A DNA stretch of 64,000 bases from the NCBI RefSeq assembly GCF_006658505.1, contig NZ_VFUZ01000002.1, forward strand, positions 124,001-188,000, given 5' to 3'. This document shows, in pieces, positions 52,922 to 63,515 of this stretch. How positions within the stretch are numbered: the stretch's first letter is position 1; each line of letters begins with the position of its first letter. The DNA comes from Mesorhizobium sp. B2-4-15 (GTDB lineage: Bacteria > Pseudomonadota > Alphaproteobacteria > Rhizobiales > Rhizobiaceae). Made by a program: the position numbers and the translations under genes. The notes under the pieces were generated by a model. The model did not search any database. It had not been told where the DNA came from and saw only the letters and a list, made by a program, of their open reading frames with translations.

Positions 52922-53905
52922 CTACACCAGCGGCTTCAGCGCCACCCATAGCGCGCCGCCGATCAACCCGAGGAAGATCAGCCAGCCGACCTGGTTGTTC
53001 GACCGGAACAGGCGCAGGCATTGATCCGGATCGTTGATATCCAGAACCGTGATCTGCCGGGCCATATGGGCGCCGGCGGCGATCAATCCTGCCAGCGCAA
53101 CTACCGGGGCCTGCGCCGAGGCGAAGGCGATGGCGAAGCAGATCAGCGTGCCGGCATAAAGCCCCGCCAGCCACGCCTTGGTGCTGTCGCCGAACAATCG
53201 TGCAGTCGAATGCACGCCGACAATGGCGTCGTCTTCCTTGTCCTGGTGCGCATAGATCGTGTCGTAGCCGATCACCCACAGGATCGAACCGATATAGAGC
53301 ATGATTGCGGGACCATCGAGATCACCGAACTCGACCGCCCACCCCATCAGCGCGCCCCAGGAAAAGGCCAGGCCGAGAAACAGTTGCGGCCAGTTGGTTA
53401 TCCGCTTCATGAATGGATAGACGGCCACGATCGCCAGCGAGCAGATGCCCAGCAGAATGGCAAAGCTGTTGAACTGCAACAGCACCGCCAGACCGACCAA
53501 AGCCTGGAGCACAAGAAACAGCCAGGCCCGGCGGCGCGTGGTCTGGCCGGACGGCAGCGGGCGCGAGCGCGTGCGCTCGACCTGGTTGTCGATGTCCTGG
53601 TCGACAATGTCGTTAAAGGTGCAGCCGGCACCGCGCATGGCGATGGCGCCGACCAGGAACAGCACGAGGTACAAGGGCGCCGGCAGCAGCGAAAGCAGCG
53701 GATCGCCAGGGCGCGGATAGGCGCTCGCGGCGAGCGCCGCCGACCACCAGCACGGCCACAACAGCAACTGCCAGCCGATCGGCCTGTCCCATCGCGCAAG
53801 CTGCGCGTAGGGCCAAACCGCGCGCGGCAGCGCGCGATAGACCCAATGGTCGTTCGGCGCATCGGCGACACGGCCCTGGGCCGCTTTCGACTGGATAGGT
53901 TCCAT
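52922..53905 (-). CDS. ubiA: 4-hydroxybenzoate polyprenyltransferase
   Basis: A 327-residue membrane enzyme that attaches the polyprenyl chain to 4-hydroxybenzoate in ubiquinone synthesis. It has two aspartate-rich motifs: NDIVDQDID (near residue 100) and DTIYAHQDKEDD (near 220), and about nine hydrophobic segments. The start at 53905 (or 53911) fits the family; the longer frame to 53962 does not. It uses the product of the polyprenyl diphosphate synthase at 37.5 kb. Confidence 0.95.
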   Translation of the reverse strand: MEPIQSKAAQGRVADAPNDHWVYRALPRAVWPYAQLARWDRPIGWQLLLWPCWWSAALAASAYPRPGDPLLSLLPAPLYLVLFLVGAIAMRGAGCTFNDIVDQDIDNQVERTRSRPLPSGQTTRRRAWLFLVLQALVGLAVLLQFNSFAILLGICSLAIVAVYPFMKRITNWPQLFLGLAFSWGALMGWAVEFGDLDGPAIMLYIGSILWVIGYDTIYAHQDKEDDAIVGVHSTARLFGDSTKAWLAGLYAGTLICFAIAFASAQAPVVALAGLIAAGAHMARQITVLDINDPDQCLRLFRSNNQVGWLIFLGLIGGALWVALKPLV

Positions 53906-53973
53906 GTCCATGGAGTGGCAGCAGCCGCGAAACCCGTCAAGCGGCAAGCGGTCGCGCGGCAACCGTCAACCTG

Positions 53974-54885
53974 TCAGGCGGTGAAGATGTCGCGCGTCGA
54001 AAACCACACCTTCGCCGTCTCAACGAAGGCCAGTGCCGCATTCGAAACGCGCTGATGCGTGTCATAGGTGAGGATGATGCGCTGCATGGGTAGCGGGTCC
54101 GACAGCGGCTTGCAGATCAGGGGCAGACCGTCATAGCTGCGGTCGCCGTGGGGCCGGGTGTAGCTGACGGCGACGCCGAAGCCGTTCGCCACCATGCTGC
54201 GCTGGAGTTCGAACGAGCTCGTCGCCCTGTCGGCCACCGGTGACAGGCCGCGGCTGCGGAACAGGTCAAGCATGTGCTGCCAGCTGTGCGGCTGATCTGT
54301 CGTGATGAGCGGATAGGCGGCGAGATCGGCCAGGCTGACTTCCGAGCGGTTGGCCAGCGCATGGCCTGCCGGCAACAGAGCATGCGGCCGCAGCTCGTGC
54401 AGCAGGATGCGGGCGAAATGCGATGGCAGGCCGAGGTCGTAACTGAGGCCGAGATCGATGGCGGCGTCGGCCAGACGCCGCCCGAGCGTCTCGAAGGTCT
54501 CGTCGCGAACAACGACGGCGACGCTTGGATGGCGTTCGGAAAAGGCGCGGATGAGACCTGGCGCGAAGTAGGGCGCCAGATCCTCGAAACATCCAAGCAC
54601 CAGCTCGCCGCCGACAGCCGAGTTGCCCGAACCCAGGCTCATGAGTTCGTCCGTCTCGGCAAGAACCTGTTTTGCCTTCGCCACGGCGACACGGCCGAAG
54701 GACGTCAGCGAAACGCCGCTTCCGCGTTGGCGCACAAAGAGCTTTTGCCCGAAATCCCTTTCGATCGCGTCGATCGCTACCGAAATCGAGGGCTGCGAAA
54801 TGTTCAACGCCCTGGCCGCGCCGGTGACACTGCCATGGCGGGCGACGGCGACCAGATAACGCAGCTGTGCGAGGGTCAGGCTCAT
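53974..54885 (-). CDS. LysR-family regulator
   Basis: A 303-residue regulator with the winged helix at residues 2-60 (TLAQLRYLVAVARHGSVTGA, then NISQPSISVAIDAIER) and a substrate-binding domain. It is divergent from the phytanoyl-CoA dioxygenase gene, 89 nt away, which is its likely target. The effector is unknown. Confidence 0.92.
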   Translation of the reverse strand: MSLTLAQLRYLVAVARHGSVTGAARALNISQPSISVAIDAIERDFGQKLFVRQRGSGVSLTSFGRVAVAKAKQVLAETDELMSLGSGNSAVGGELVLGCFEDLAPYFAPGLIRAFSERHPSVAVVVRDETFETLGRRLADAAIDLGLSYDLGLPSHFARILLHELRPHALLPAGHALANRSEVSLADLAAYPLITTDQPHSWQHMLDLFRSRGLSPVADRATSSFELQRSMVANGFGVAVSYTRPHGDRSYDGLPLICKPLSDPLPMQRIILTYDTHQRVSNAALAFVETAKVWFSTRDIFTA

Positions 54886-54974
54886 AGGTAAAGTCTATAT
54901 GTCAGATGAGAAGTTATTATTTTACTGAATGAATGGGGAGCGCGATAGTGCCTCGATCCTGAAAGGAGGATACC

Positions 54975-55796
54975 ATGGCTTCCCAAACCGCTACCCGCGT
55001 GATCGACACGGACCTGATCGATGCGGATACCATTGCCGATTACCGGCGTGACGGCGCCGTCTGCATTCGAGGCGCCTTCAAGGGCTGGGTCGATACGATC
55101 GCCGCCGGCATCGAGCGCAACATGCAGAACCGCAGCGCCACCGCGTCCGATATCGCCGATGGCCGCGGCAGTTTCTTCGACGACTACTGCAACTGGGAGC
55201 GCATTCCCGAATTCGTCAGGTTGGTGCGCGAATCGCCGGCCGCTGAACTGGCGGCGGCGGTGATGCAGTCGCGCACCGCGCAGTTCTTCCACGATCACGT
55301 GCTGGTCAAGGAACCCGGCACGCAGAAGCCGACGCCCTGGCATCAGGACATTCCCTACTATTTCGTCGACGGCCAGCAGACGGTCAGCTTCTGGATCCCC
55401 ATCGATCCGGTGAAGGAGGCGACGCTGCGCCTGATCGCCGGCTCGCACAAATGGGACAAGATGATCCTGCCGGTCCGCTGGCTCAACGACAGCAATTTCT
55501 ACGCCGGCGAAGGCGACTATCTGCCGGTGCCCGATCCCGACAAGGACCCGTCGATGAAGGTGCTGGAATGGGAGATGGAACCGGGCGACGCCATCCTGTT
55601 CGACTTCCGCACCGCGCATGGCGCTCGCGGCAACCTGACCGCGGCACGCCGCCGCGCGCTGTCGCTGCGCTGGGTCGGCGACGATGCCCATTATGTCGAG
55701 CGGCCGGGCCGCACCTCGCCGCCCTACCATGGTCATGGCATGCAGCCAGGCCAGAAATTGCGCGAGGACTGGTTTCCGGTCGTCTTCCCCGGCTGA
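54975..55796 (+). CDS. Phytanoyl-CoA dioxygenase (PhyH) family protein
   Basis: A 273-residue Fe(II)/2-oxoglutarate oxygenase. The metal ligands are seen as WHQDIPYY (HxD, near residue 120) and a distal His in FRTAHGARGN, with the 2-oxoglutarate arginine soon after. The family hydroxylates varied small molecules, so phytanoyl-CoA is only the type substrate. AAAGGAGGATACC precedes the ATG. It is divergent from its presumed LysR regulator. Confidence 0.88.
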   Translation: MASQTATRVIDTDLIDADTIADYRRDGAVCIRGAFKGWVDTIAAGIERNMQNRSATASDIADGRGSFFDDYCNWERIPEFVRLVRESPAAELAAAVMQSRTAQFFHDHVLVKEPGTQKPTPWHQDIPYYFVDGQQTVSFWIPIDPVKEATLRLIAGSHKWDKMILPVRWLNDSNFYAGEGDYLPVPDPDKDPSMKVLEWEMEPGDAILFDFRTAHGARGNLTAARRRALSLRWVGDDAHYVERPGRTSPPYHGHGMQPGQKLREDWFPVVFPG

Positions 55797-55954
55797 AGCC
55801 AGCGCCAGAAAATCGGCGGTGGTGCCCCGCCGCCGGTTGTCGGCGGGGGTAACGTTCCCGTGCGCAATTCCCGGCAAAGCGCCCGGACGCCTTGACCCGT
55901 CGTCCAGAGAGCAATAGCGGGTTCTCTTGGAACAGTCGGTATCAAGAGGTGGCC

Positions 55955-57232
55955 ATGAACGTTCTTCTTCTCGGCTCCGGCGGCCGCGAACATGCGCTCG
56001 CCTGGAAGATCGCCGCGTCACCCCTGCTGGCCAAGCTCTATGCGGCCCCCGGCAATCCGGGCATCGGCAGTGAGGCCGAACTGGTGAAGCTGGACATTGC
56101 GGACCACGCCGCCATTGCCGTTTTCTGTAGGGACAAGAACATCGACCTTGTCGTGGTCGGGCCGGAAGGGCCGCTTGTCGCCGGTATCGCGGACGATCTG
56201 CGCGCCGAAAACATCCGCGTCTTCGGGCCATCGAAGGCCGCGGCGCGGCTGGAAGGATCGAAGGGCTTCACCAAGGATCTCTGCGCCCGATACAACATTC
56301 CGACGGCCGCCTATGGCCGTTTTAGCGATCTGGCCTCCGCCAGGGCCTATGTCGAAAAAACCGGCACGCCGATCGTCATCAAGGCCGACGGGCTTGCCGC
56401 CGGCAAGGGCGTCACGGTCGCCATGACGCTGGACGAGGCGCGGGCGGCCCTCGATGCCTGTTTCGAGGGCTCCTTCGGCGCAGCCGGCGCGGAAGTGGTG
56501 ATCGAGGAGTTCATGATCGGCGAGGAGGCGAGTTTCTTCTGCCTCTGTGACGGCACCATCGCGTTGCCCTTCGGCACCGCGCAGGATCACAAGCGCGTTG
56601 GCGACGGCGACGTCGGTCCCAACACCGGCGGCATGGGCGCCTATTCACCGGCCCCGGTGATGACGCCGGAGATGGTGGAGCGCACCATGCGCGAGATCAT
56701 CCAACCGACCATGCGCGGCATGGCGGAACTCGGCGCGCCTTTCGCAGGTATTCTCTTCGCCGGCCTGATGATCACGGAAAACGGGCCGAAGCTGATCGAA
56801 TACAACACCCGCTTCGGCGATCCGGAATGCCAGGTGCTGATGATGCGGCTGAAGGACGATCTGCTGGTGCTGCTCAACGCCGCGACCGATGGCCAGCTTG
56901 CGCATATGTCGGTGCGCTGGCGCGACGAGGCGGCGCTCACCGTGGTGATGGCGGCAAGAGGCTATCCCGGCACGCCGGAAAAAGGCTCCGTCATCCGCGG
57001 TGTCGAGGACGCCGCGGGCGAAGGCGTCCAGATATTCCATGCCGGCACGGCCATCAACGGCGGTGCGCTGGTTGCCAATGGCGGCCGCGTCCTCAATGTC
57101 ACGGCGACCGGCGCAACGGTCGGCGAGGCGCAGAGGAGGGCCTATGCCGCGCTCGACCGGATCGACTGGCCGGACGGCTTCTGCCGCCGCGATATCGGCT
57201 GGCAGGCGGTGGCGCGCGAGCGGGCGGGCTGA
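55955..57232 (+). CDS. purD: Phosphoribosylamine-glycine ligase
   Basis: A 425-residue ATP-grasp enzyme of purine synthesis (GAR synthetase) that joins glycine to phosphoribosylamine. It opens with [18 protein letters not shown] and has the ATP-grasp blocks [15 protein letters not shown] and GVDP-type [11 protein letters not shown]. The longer frame from 55892 is rejected because the family starts at MNVLLLG. It converges with the GH25-type gene 15 nt away. Confidence 0.96.
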   Translation: MNVLLLGSGGREHALAWKIAASPLLAKLYAAPGNPGIGSEAELVKLDIADHAAIAVFCRDKNIDLVVVGPEGPLVAGIADDLRAENIRVFGPSKAAARLEGSKGFTKDLCARYNIPTAAYGRFSDLASARAYVEKTGTPIVIKADGLAAGKGVTVAMTLDEARAALDACFEGSFGAAGAEVVIEEFMIGEEASFFCLCDGTIALPFGTAQDHKRVGDGDVGPNTGGMGAYSPAPVMTPEMVERTMREIIQPTMRGMAELGAPFAGILFAGLMITENGPKLIEYNTRFGDPECQVLMMRLKDDLLVLLNAATDGQLAHMSVRWRDEAALTVVMAARGYPGTPEKGSVIRGVEDAAGEGVQIFHAGTAINGGALVANGGRVLNVTATGATVGEAQRRAYAALDRIDWPDGFCRRDIGWQAVARERAG

Positions 57233-57247
57233 CGTCCGGATGACAGC

Positions 57248-58405
57248 TTATTGCTGGCCGTGATCGAGCTCGGTGGAAGCGGTGCTGACCGGGTCGGCGG
57301 CGGCAAACGCGGCGTTTGGTTGCGCGGGTGAGCGCTGTCCGGTCCGCTTCCAGGCGACATATTCGACGATGCCGAAGCCTAGCCGTCGCGGCACCGTCTT
57401 CACGACAGGCATGCGGAAGCCGTCGCGGAATTTCGACCAGCGCGAACCGAGCACCGCGACCATTTCCTCCAATGTCGGCGGCGTCGCCACATCGGCATAA
57501 ATGATGGTAGCCTTGCCGGCCAACGCCGCTTCCCTCGAGAGCGGCACCGGTACGCTGGCAAGATAGTCGGACGGCACGTCGATCAGCCCGCCAAAAGGCC
57601 ATTGCTGGCGCAATGTGACGGCATCCGTCGGCACGACGTTGACGTCGATGTCGTCGGGCGTGCCGGCAACCCTGTAGGGGCAACGGAAGCGGCCGCAATT
57701 GGCCTGCGCCGAGAACTGCCAGAGTGCGTAGCCCCGCCAGTTGCCCATCGGAAAATGCACGTCGATGTCAGGCTTGTAGCGCGCGTACCAGAGTGGCAGC
57801 CGCGACAGGAGCCGGTACTTGTAGCGGTTGTCGGCGATGAACTGGGCGGTCTTGCCGTTGGTGTAGAGCACCGGGAATCGTCCAACGCGCCGATGCACCT
57901 GGCGCACGAATTCCTCGGCATCATCGAACGACATCCATTGCGAGGGATCGTTGCCTTCGAGGTCGAGAGCGATGAGATCGTCCGGCGCGGGATCGGCGAA
58001 ATCGAGGAAATTGTTCGCCTGCTCGACCGGGTTGCCGGGGCGGGCGAGGTGATAGGCACCCCATTTCAGCCCAAGCGCCTTGGCGACGACCCTGCGCGTC
58101 TGGAACAGTTCGCGTGTCACCGCATGGCGCTTCCACAACGCTTTGCAGAGCTTCACCTCGGTGTCGCCGCCGGAGCAGAAATAGGGCGGCGGCATGCCGT
58201 CCGAGGCCTTGTTTATGAAGGCGACGATGCGCTTGTCGGTGGCAAGCTGCGCCCAGTCGATGGAATTGTATTCGTAGGCATCGACGACCAGCGCACGGTC
58301 GGCGTTCCTCCACGGCTCGGAGAAGTCCGAAGCCTTCGTCGCTGCCGACAATCCCATCGTCGCCACCAAGGCGAGAAGCGCCGTGCGGCGAAAGAGACGC
58401 GCCAT
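57248..58405 (-). CDS. Secreted GH25-type (lysozyme fold) protein
   Basis: A protein of 385 residues with a signal peptide (residues about 1-26, LALVATMGLSAATKASD). The glycoside hydrolase 25 barrel is recognised from WGAYHLARPG, IALDLEGND (the D-x-E acid pair), LPLWYARY and YALWQFS. The last 110 residues form an unknown extension. GH25 members cleave peptidoglycan; the acid pair is present, but activity is not proven. Starts at 58405 or 58414 are both plausible. Confidence 0.8.
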   Translation of the reverse strand: MARLFRRTALLALVATMGLSAATKASDFSEPWRNADRALVVDAYEYNSIDWAQLATDKRIVAFINKASDGMPPPYFCSGGDTEVKLCKALWKRHAVTRELFQTRRVVAKALGLKWGAYHLARPGNPVEQANNFLDFADPAPDDLIALDLEGNDPSQWMSFDDAEEFVRQVHRRVGRFPVLYTNGKTAQFIADNRYKYRLLSRLPLWYARYKPDIDVHFPMGNWRGYALWQFSAQANCGRFRCPYRVAGTPDDIDVNVVPTDAVTLRQQWPFGGLIDVPSDYLASVPVPLSREAALAGKATIIYADVATPPTLEEMVAVLGSRWSKFRDGFRMPVVKTVPRRLGFGIVEYVAWKRTGQRSPAQPNAAFAAADPVSTASTELDHGQQ

Positions 58406-58593
58406 CCGTTCCAAACAGGGAATCCCCGTTGATCAAGAGCGAATCCTGAACCGCCATGGTTAAGGAAATGCTTCTGAGGCGTGGCGAGCACGAAATGTCG
58501 CGATCCGACCATCAGGCGGCGCCATTCCCCAGTTCCCCTGATGGTACCAGAACATTGTCGTGCCGGCCCATCCCAAAATCCGCGTGACAAAAT

Positions 58594-58610
58594 TTGACGT
58601 TTACGTAAAA
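58594..58610 (+). promoter_or_regulatory. ACGT-TT-ACGT operator upstream of acyl-CoA dehydrogenase
   Basis: TTGACGTTTACGTAAAA lies 88 nt before the acyl-CoA dehydrogenase. The pattern TT-N-ACGT-NN-ACGT-N-AA resembles the operators of MerR-type LiuR regulators of branched-chain amino acid and fatty acid catabolism in Proteobacteria. No such regulator is encoded in this window. The rest of the 283-nt divergent gap shows nothing else. Confidence 0.5.
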
Positions 58611-58697
58611 GAAGATGAGGCTGCCCAAAGGCGGATGGTTTTACGGCGACACTGGCTCTAGGGTCGGCGAGGCCATGCATCAGGAGGATCGAGCGGC

Positions 58698-60467
58698 ATG
58701 TATCGGGCACCGGTCGAGGATATCGCGTTCACGCTGAAGCACGTGGCCGGCATGAAGTCCGCTCTCGAAGCCGGCACGTTCGGCGATCTCGGCGAGGATC
58801 TGGTCGACGCCGTCCTGGGCGAGGCCGGCCGTTTCGCCACCGAGGAGGTGGCACCCCTCTACAAGATCGGCGACGAACAAGGTGCGGTGCTGAAGGACGC
58901 TGCCGTCACGACGCCGCCGGGCTGGAAAGAACTCTATCGCCGTTGGATCGACGGCGGCTGGAACGCGCTGTCCGGACCTGAGGAATATGGCGGCCAGGCG
59001 CTGCCGACCATGCTCGGTGTCGCCGCGCTTGAAATGTGGAATTCCGCCGCCATGGCCTTTGGCATCGGCCCGACGCTGACGATGGGCGCCGTCGAAGCTT
59101 TGGACAAGCACGCCTCGCGGGAGCTCAAGGCGAAATATCTCGCAAAGCTCGTGTCGGGCGAGTGGATGGGCACGATGAACCTGACCGAGCCGCAGGCCGG
59201 CTCGGACCTCAACGCGCTCCGCGCCCGCGCCGAACCCGCCGGCGACGGCACCTACCGCATCTTCGGCCAGAAGATATTCATCACCTATGGCGAGCACGAT
59301 TTCACCGACAACATCATCCATCTGGTGCTGGCGCGGCTGCCTGACGCGCCCGCCGGCACACGCGGCATCTCGCTGTTCCTGGTGCCGAAATTCCTGGTTG
59401 AAGAAGACGGCTCGCTGGGCGCCCGCAACGACGTCTTCTGTTCCGGCCTCGAGCACAAGCTCGGCATTCATGCTTCGCCCACCTGCACCATGATCTATGG
59501 CGACGGTTTCCAGGGCGCCAAACCCGGCGCAATCGGTTGGCTGATCGGCGAGGAGAACAAGGGGCTGGCCTGCATGTTCACCATGATGAACAATGCACGT
59601 CTGGCCGTCGGCATGCAGGGAGTCGCCGTCGCGGAAGCCGCCACGCAGAAGGCGATCGCCTATGCCAATGAGCGCCGCCAGGGCAATGCGGCGGATTACG
59701 CCGGCATGGGCATGGCGCCGATCGTCCGTCATCCCGACGTGCAGCGCAACCTCTTGACGATGCGGGCGCTGACCCAGATCGCGCGCGCCATCAGCTATTC
59801 CTGCGCGCACGCCATCGACCGCGCCCGCGTCGCCGAGGGCGAGGCTGCCGCCAACTGGCGCGACCGCGCCAATCTACTGACGCCCCTTGCGAAAGCCTTT
59901 TCGACCGATGTCGGCGTCGAGGTCGCCTCGCTTGGTGTTCAGGTGCATGGCGGCATGGGCTTCATCGAGGAGACGGGCGCGGCAGCGCTCTATCGCGATG
60001 CGCGCATCGCGCCGATCTACGAAGGCACCAACGGCATCCAGGCAATCGACCTCGTGTCGCGAAAACTGCCGCTCGGCGGCGGCGAGCATGTACATTTCTA
60101 CATCGGCGAGCTGAAAGCAGTCACCGATGCGGTCCGCACCTCCAACATCGAGGGCTTTGGCCGCACCGCCGAAAATCTCGACCGGGCGCTTGCCGATCTC
60201 GACGAGGCGACGCGCTTCCTGCAGGGACTGTTGGCCAACGGCCAAACCGACGCGGCGCTTGCCGGCGCCACGCCCTATCTCAGGCTGATCTCATTCGCCG
60301 CCGGCGGCGCCTATCTGGCGCAAGGCGGGCTTGCCGACCGTGGCCGCATCGCCCTTTGCCGCTTCTTTGCCGAAAACCTGCTTGGCGAAACGCACGCCCT
60401 GAAGGAATGCGTCATCAAGGGCGCCGAAAGCCTGGCCGCTGCCGGCAAGTCGCTGATATCGACCTGA
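58698..60467 (+). CDS. Acyl-CoA dehydrogenase (long form, DmdC-like)
   Basis: A 589-residue flavoenzyme. The acyl-CoA dehydrogenase core is marked by MNLTEPQAGSDLNALRARAE and QVHGGMGFIEETGA, and a C-terminal extension of about 130 residues is typical of the long DmdC/AcdB-like subgroup. It introduces a double bond into an acyl-CoA; chain type is unknown. ACGTAAA operator lies upstream. An enoyl-CoA hydratase gene follows after 27 nt and would use its product. Confidence 0.92.
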   Translation: MYRAPVEDIAFTLKHVAGMKSALEAGTFGDLGEDLVDAVLGEAGRFATEEVAPLYKIGDEQGAVLKDAAVTTPPGWKELYRRWIDGGWNALSGPEEYGGQALPTMLGVAALEMWNSAAMAFGIGPTLTMGAVEALDKHASRELKAKYLAKLVSGEWMGTMNLTEPQAGSDLNALRARAEPAGDGTYRIFGQKIFITYGEHDFTDNIIHLVLARLPDAPAGTRGISLFLVPKFLVEEDGSLGARNDVFCSGLEHKLGIHASPTCTMIYGDGFQGAKPGAIGWLIGEENKGLACMFTMMNNARLAVGMQGVAVAEAATQKAIAYANERRQGNAADYAGMGMAPIVRHPDVQRNLLTMRALTQIARAISYSCAHAIDRARVAEGEAAANWRDRANLLTPLAKAFSTDVGVEVASLGVQVHGGMGFIEETGAAALYRDARIAPIYEGTNGIQAIDLVSRKLPLGGGEHVHFYIGELKAVTDAVRTSNIEGFGRTAENLDRALADLDEATRFLQGLLANGQTDAALAGATPYLRLISFAAGGAYLAQGGLADRGRIALCRFFAENLLGETHALKECVIKGAESLAAAGKSLIST

Positions 60468-60494
60468 AACATTCCAACGCTCGAAGGGACCATC

Positions 60495-61247
60495 GTGACA
60501 GACCATATCCTCGTCGAGCGCCAGGGCGCCGTCCAGATCATCCGCATGAACCGCCCGGACAAGAAGAACGCGCTGACGCGCGCCATGTATGCGAAAATGT
60601 CGGCGGCTCTTGCCGAAGGCGACGCCGATCCGTCGATCCGCGTCCATGTCTTTCTCGGTGTGCCCGGCGCCTTCTCTTCCGGCAACGACCTTGCCGATTT
60701 CATGATTGTCGCCACAGGCGGCGACGGCGGCACGGAAGTCTGGGATTTCCTGATGGCGCTGGCCAGGGTCGAGAAGCCCATCGTTTCCGGTGTCGACGGC
60801 ATCGCGGTTGGCATCGGCACCACGATCAACCTGCATTGCGACCTGACCTTCGCCACGCCGCGCACCCTGTTCAGAACGCCTTTCGTCGATCTCGGCCTGG
60901 TGCCCGAGGCGGGGTCCAGCCTGTTGGCGCCGCGCATCCTGGGGCAGCAAGGCGCTTTCGCCCTGCTCGGCCTCGGCGAGGGTTTTTCGGCAGAGCGGGC
61001 GAAGGCTGCCGGGTTGATCTACGATGTGGTCGAGGAGGGCGCCCTGGAGGCCTCGGTCCTGGCCGCCGCTCGCCAGATAGCCGCCAAGCCGCCGCAGGCG
61101 CTGAAGATCGCGCGTGACCTGATGCGCGGCTCGCGCGACGACCTCGTCGCCCGCATCGGCGTGGAAAGCGCGCATTTTCGCGAGCGGCTGAAATCCGATG
61201 AGGCGCGCGAGGCGCTCACCGCGTTCATGACCAGAAAGAAGCGCTGA
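60495..61247 (+). CDS. Enoyl-CoA hydratase/isomerase family protein
   Basis: A 250-residue crotonase. The oxyanion-hole residues are in FSSGNDLADF and GIAVGIGTTI, but the usual paired glutamates are not clear, and EAGSSLLAPRILG takes one of their places. It probably hydrates or isomerises the enoyl-CoA made by the preceding dehydrogenase. It converges with pdxH 8 nt away. Confidence 0.9.
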   Translation: MTDHILVERQGAVQIIRMNRPDKKNALTRAMYAKMSAALAEGDADPSIRVHVFLGVPGAFSSGNDLADFMIVATGGDGGTEVWDFLMALARVEKPIVSGVDGIAVGIGTTINLHCDLTFATPRTLFRTPFVDLGLVPEAGSSLLAPRILGQQGAFALLGLGEGFSAERAKAAGLIYDVVEEGALEASVLAAARQIAAKPPQALKIARDLMRGSRDDLVARIGVESAHFRERLKSDEAREALTAFMTRKKR

Positions 61248-61255
61248 GGCCCTTT

Positions 61256-61873
61256 TCAGGGATAAAGCCGCGTCTTATCCCAACCACCCTTGGCGTTGCG
61301 CGAAAAGACCATCCGGTCATGCAGCCTGAACGGCTTGTCCTGCCAGAACTCGATGGTCTTCGGCACGATGCGGAAGCCCGACCAGTGCTTCGGGCGGGGG
61401 ATCTCGCCGATGGCGTAACGGGCCGTGTATTCGGCGACGGCTTTCTCCAGGGCGAAGCGGCTTTCCAGCGGCCGCGACTGTTTCGAGGCCCAGGCGCCGA
61501 TGCGGCTGCCGCGCGGCCGCGTCGCGTAGTAGGCGTCGGCCTCGGCATCGGTGACGATCTCCACCGGACCGCGCACGCGCACCTGGCGGCGCAGCGATTT
61601 CCAATGGAAACACATCGCCGCCTTCATGTTGCCCAAAATCTCCTGGCCCTTGGCGCTTTCGAAATTCGTGTAGAACACAAAGCCGCTTTCATCGAACCCC
61701 TTGAGCAGCACCATCCGCACATCCGGCATGCCCTCGGTATCGACGGTTGCCAGCGCTACGCCGTTGGCATCGTTGATTTCGCTTTTCGTGGCGTCCTCCA
61801 GCCATGCTGCAAAGAGGCGAAACGGCTCGGCCGCATCGGTAAAGTCACTGGTTGTTAACTCTGTGTCGCTCAT
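61256..61873 (-). CDS. pdxH: Pyridoxamine 5'-phosphate oxidase
   Basis: A 205-residue FMN enzyme that forms pyridoxal 5'-phosphate. FMN-binding [18 protein letters not shown], and the C-terminal [18 protein letters not shown] are conserved. The first ATG frame to 62104 runs through the divergent lipoprotein gene and is rejected; the start at 61873 fits the family. It shares a divergent promoter region with a lipoprotein gene. Confidence 0.95.
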   Translation of the reverse strand: MSDTELTTSDFTDAAEPFRLFAAWLEDATKSEINDANGVALATVDTEGMPDVRMVLLKGFDESGFVFYTNFESAKGQEILGNMKAAMCFHWKSLRRQVRVRGPVEIVTDAEADAYYATRPRGSRIGAWASKQSRPLESRFALEKAVAEYTARYAIGEIPRPKHWSGFRIVPKTIEFWQDKPFRLHDRMVFSRNAKGGWDKTRLYP

Positions 61874-61913
61874 AGTTTTTCTCAAATTATCACTAAGCCG
61901 GGGAGGTTGCCGA

Positions 61914-62375
61914 TTGTCGCGTATCGCGCAAGCTTTTGACAGCAGGCAATGGGGCGTTATCGCTTCGGCCAGCGCGAAAGCCGCGATCCTCTCAATCGCC
62001 CTGCCGCTTGCCGGCTGTGGCGCGGGTGGCTTCAGCCTGGAGAAAGCCGAGGTTGACCGCTCGATCCTGACCAGCAGCACGTCGGCTTCCGCCAAGCCGG
62101 CCAATTCGGATCGCGACTCCGATCAAACGACGATCGGCAATGCGGTGTCTTCCGCCGATATCGAACAGCTTGGCGGCCAGGCTGTGCCATGGGCGAATGC
62201 CGGCACCGGGTCACGCGGCTCGATCATCGAACTGGCCGAATTGAAGGACAGGGGCCAGACCTGCCGCCGCTTCAAGGCCTCGCGCGAGAGCTTTGACGGC
62301 GTTGCCATGTTCGAGGGCGAACTCTGCCTGGCCGGCGCCGGCGGCTGGCGCATGCAGGGCTTCAAGGCGCTCTGA
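61914..62375 (+). CDS. Outer-membrane lipoprotein, RT0821/Lpp0805 family-like
   Basis: A 153-residue protein starting at TTG 61914 with GGGGAGG about eight bases upstream. The N terminus has a long signal sequence and a lipobox ([10 protein letters not shown], lipidated Cys near residue 35). The mature part ([37 protein letters not shown]-like [11 protein letters not shown]) matches the RT0821/Lpp0805 surface-protein family. Function unknown. Confidence 0.75.
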   Translation: MSRIAQAFDSRQWGVIASASAKAAILSIALPLAGCGAGGFSLEKAEVDRSILTSSTSASAKPANSDRDSDQTTIGNAVSSADIEQLGGQAVPWANAGTGSRGSIIELAELKDRGQTCRRFKASRESFDGVAMFEGELCLAGAGGWRMQGFKAL

Positions 62376-62475
62376 TTTTCCGCCCTTGATATGACGCTCC
62401 ACCACTGGAATTTCTTCCTATGCGAGCGCATATAGGGGGCAAGTATGGACTCACTCCTTCCCCAGGGCAGAAAGC

Positions 62476-63408
62476 ATGCGCGACCCGTATGAGGTGCTGG
62501 GCGTTGCAAAGAACGCATCGGCCAAGGACATAAAATCGGCGTACCGGAAACTCGCCAAGAAACATCATCCGGACCAGAATCCGAATGATCCCAAGGCGAA
62601 GGACCGTTTTGCCGCGGCCAACCAGGCCTATGAGATCGTCGGCGACGAGAAGACACGCGCCGCTTTTGATCGCGGCGAGATCGACGCCGACGGCAAGCCG
62701 CGCTTCCAGGGTTTTGAGGGCGCCGCAGGTGGCGGCGACCCCTTTGCCGGGTTCCGTCGCCAGCAGCAGGGGGCCGGCGGTTCGCGATTCGAGTTCCGCT
62801 CCGGGCGGCCAGGCGGTGATCCGTTCGACGGCAACAGCGACATCTTCAGCCAGATTTTCGGCGACGCCTTTTCGGGCGCGCGTGGCGCCGGCATGGGCGA
62901 CCGCCGCCAGCCGGCCACCGCTGCCGATCTGAACGTCACGCTCGACATCACCATCGAGGAAGCGGCGAACGCCGAAAAGGTGACGGCGATGTTCCCGGAT
63001 GGCCGCAAGGTGGCGGTCAAACTGCCGGTCTTTGTCGAGGATGGCCAAACCATTCGGTTGAAGGGGCAAGGCGAGCAGGGGCCGGGCCAGCCCGGCGACG
63101 CGCTGGTCAAGATCCATATCCGCCGGCATCCGCGTTACCGTATCGAGGGCCGCGACCTGCATGCCGATCTGCCGGTATCGCTGGCGGACGCGGTGCTGGG
63201 CGCCAAGGTGGCGGTCGAGACTCCGACAGGCAGGCTCGCGGTCAACGTTCCCGCCTGGTCGAGCTCGGACAAGGTGCTGCGGCTCAAGGGCAGGGGCCTG
63301 CCGGAAAAAGCCGGCGGTCACGGCGATCTCTACGCCCATGTGCGCATCATGCTGCCGGAGGGTGGTGACAGCGCTCTGGAAGCGATGCTGCGTGGCCAAA
63401 AAGGCTGA
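62476..63408 (+). CDS. DnaJ-class chaperone, CbpA-like (no zinc finger)
   Basis: A 310-residue co-chaperone. The J domain with HPD ([10 protein letters not shown], near residue 33) is followed by a G/F-rich part and the two C-terminal substrate-binding domains, without the zinc-finger cysteines of true DnaJ. It stimulates an Hsp70. Rhizobial synteny of pdxH, lipoprotein, dnaJ-like and fabI is preserved here. Confidence 0.92.
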   Translation: MRDPYEVLGVAKNASAKDIKSAYRKLAKKHHPDQNPNDPKAKDRFAAANQAYEIVGDEKTRAAFDRGEIDADGKPRFQGFEGAAGGGDPFAGFRRQQQGAGGSRFEFRSGRPGGDPFDGNSDIFSQIFGDAFSGARGAGMGDRRQPATAADLNVTLDITIEEAANAEKVTAMFPDGRKVAVKLPVFVEDGQTIRLKGQGEQGPGQPGDALVKIHIRRHPRYRIEGRDLHADLPVSLADAVLGAKVAVETPTGRLAVNVPAWSSSDKVLRLKGRGLPEKAGGHGDLYAHVRIMLPEGGDSALEAMLRGQKG

Positions 63409-63515
63409 TCGGCGACTTTTGTCCCCCGAACTGTCCGGTTTGAGCGCTTGAAGGGGCCTTGTGCCTGTGCGATAGGGCTCTCCACAAAGCAGATACTCTT
63501 GCGGAGAGCACGCAC

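Noticed and set aside
54882..56231. 449-codon minus-strand frame opposite the phytanoyl-CoA dioxygenase gene
   Set aside because: Antisense shadow of a well-supported gene in GC-rich DNA; no family resemblance.
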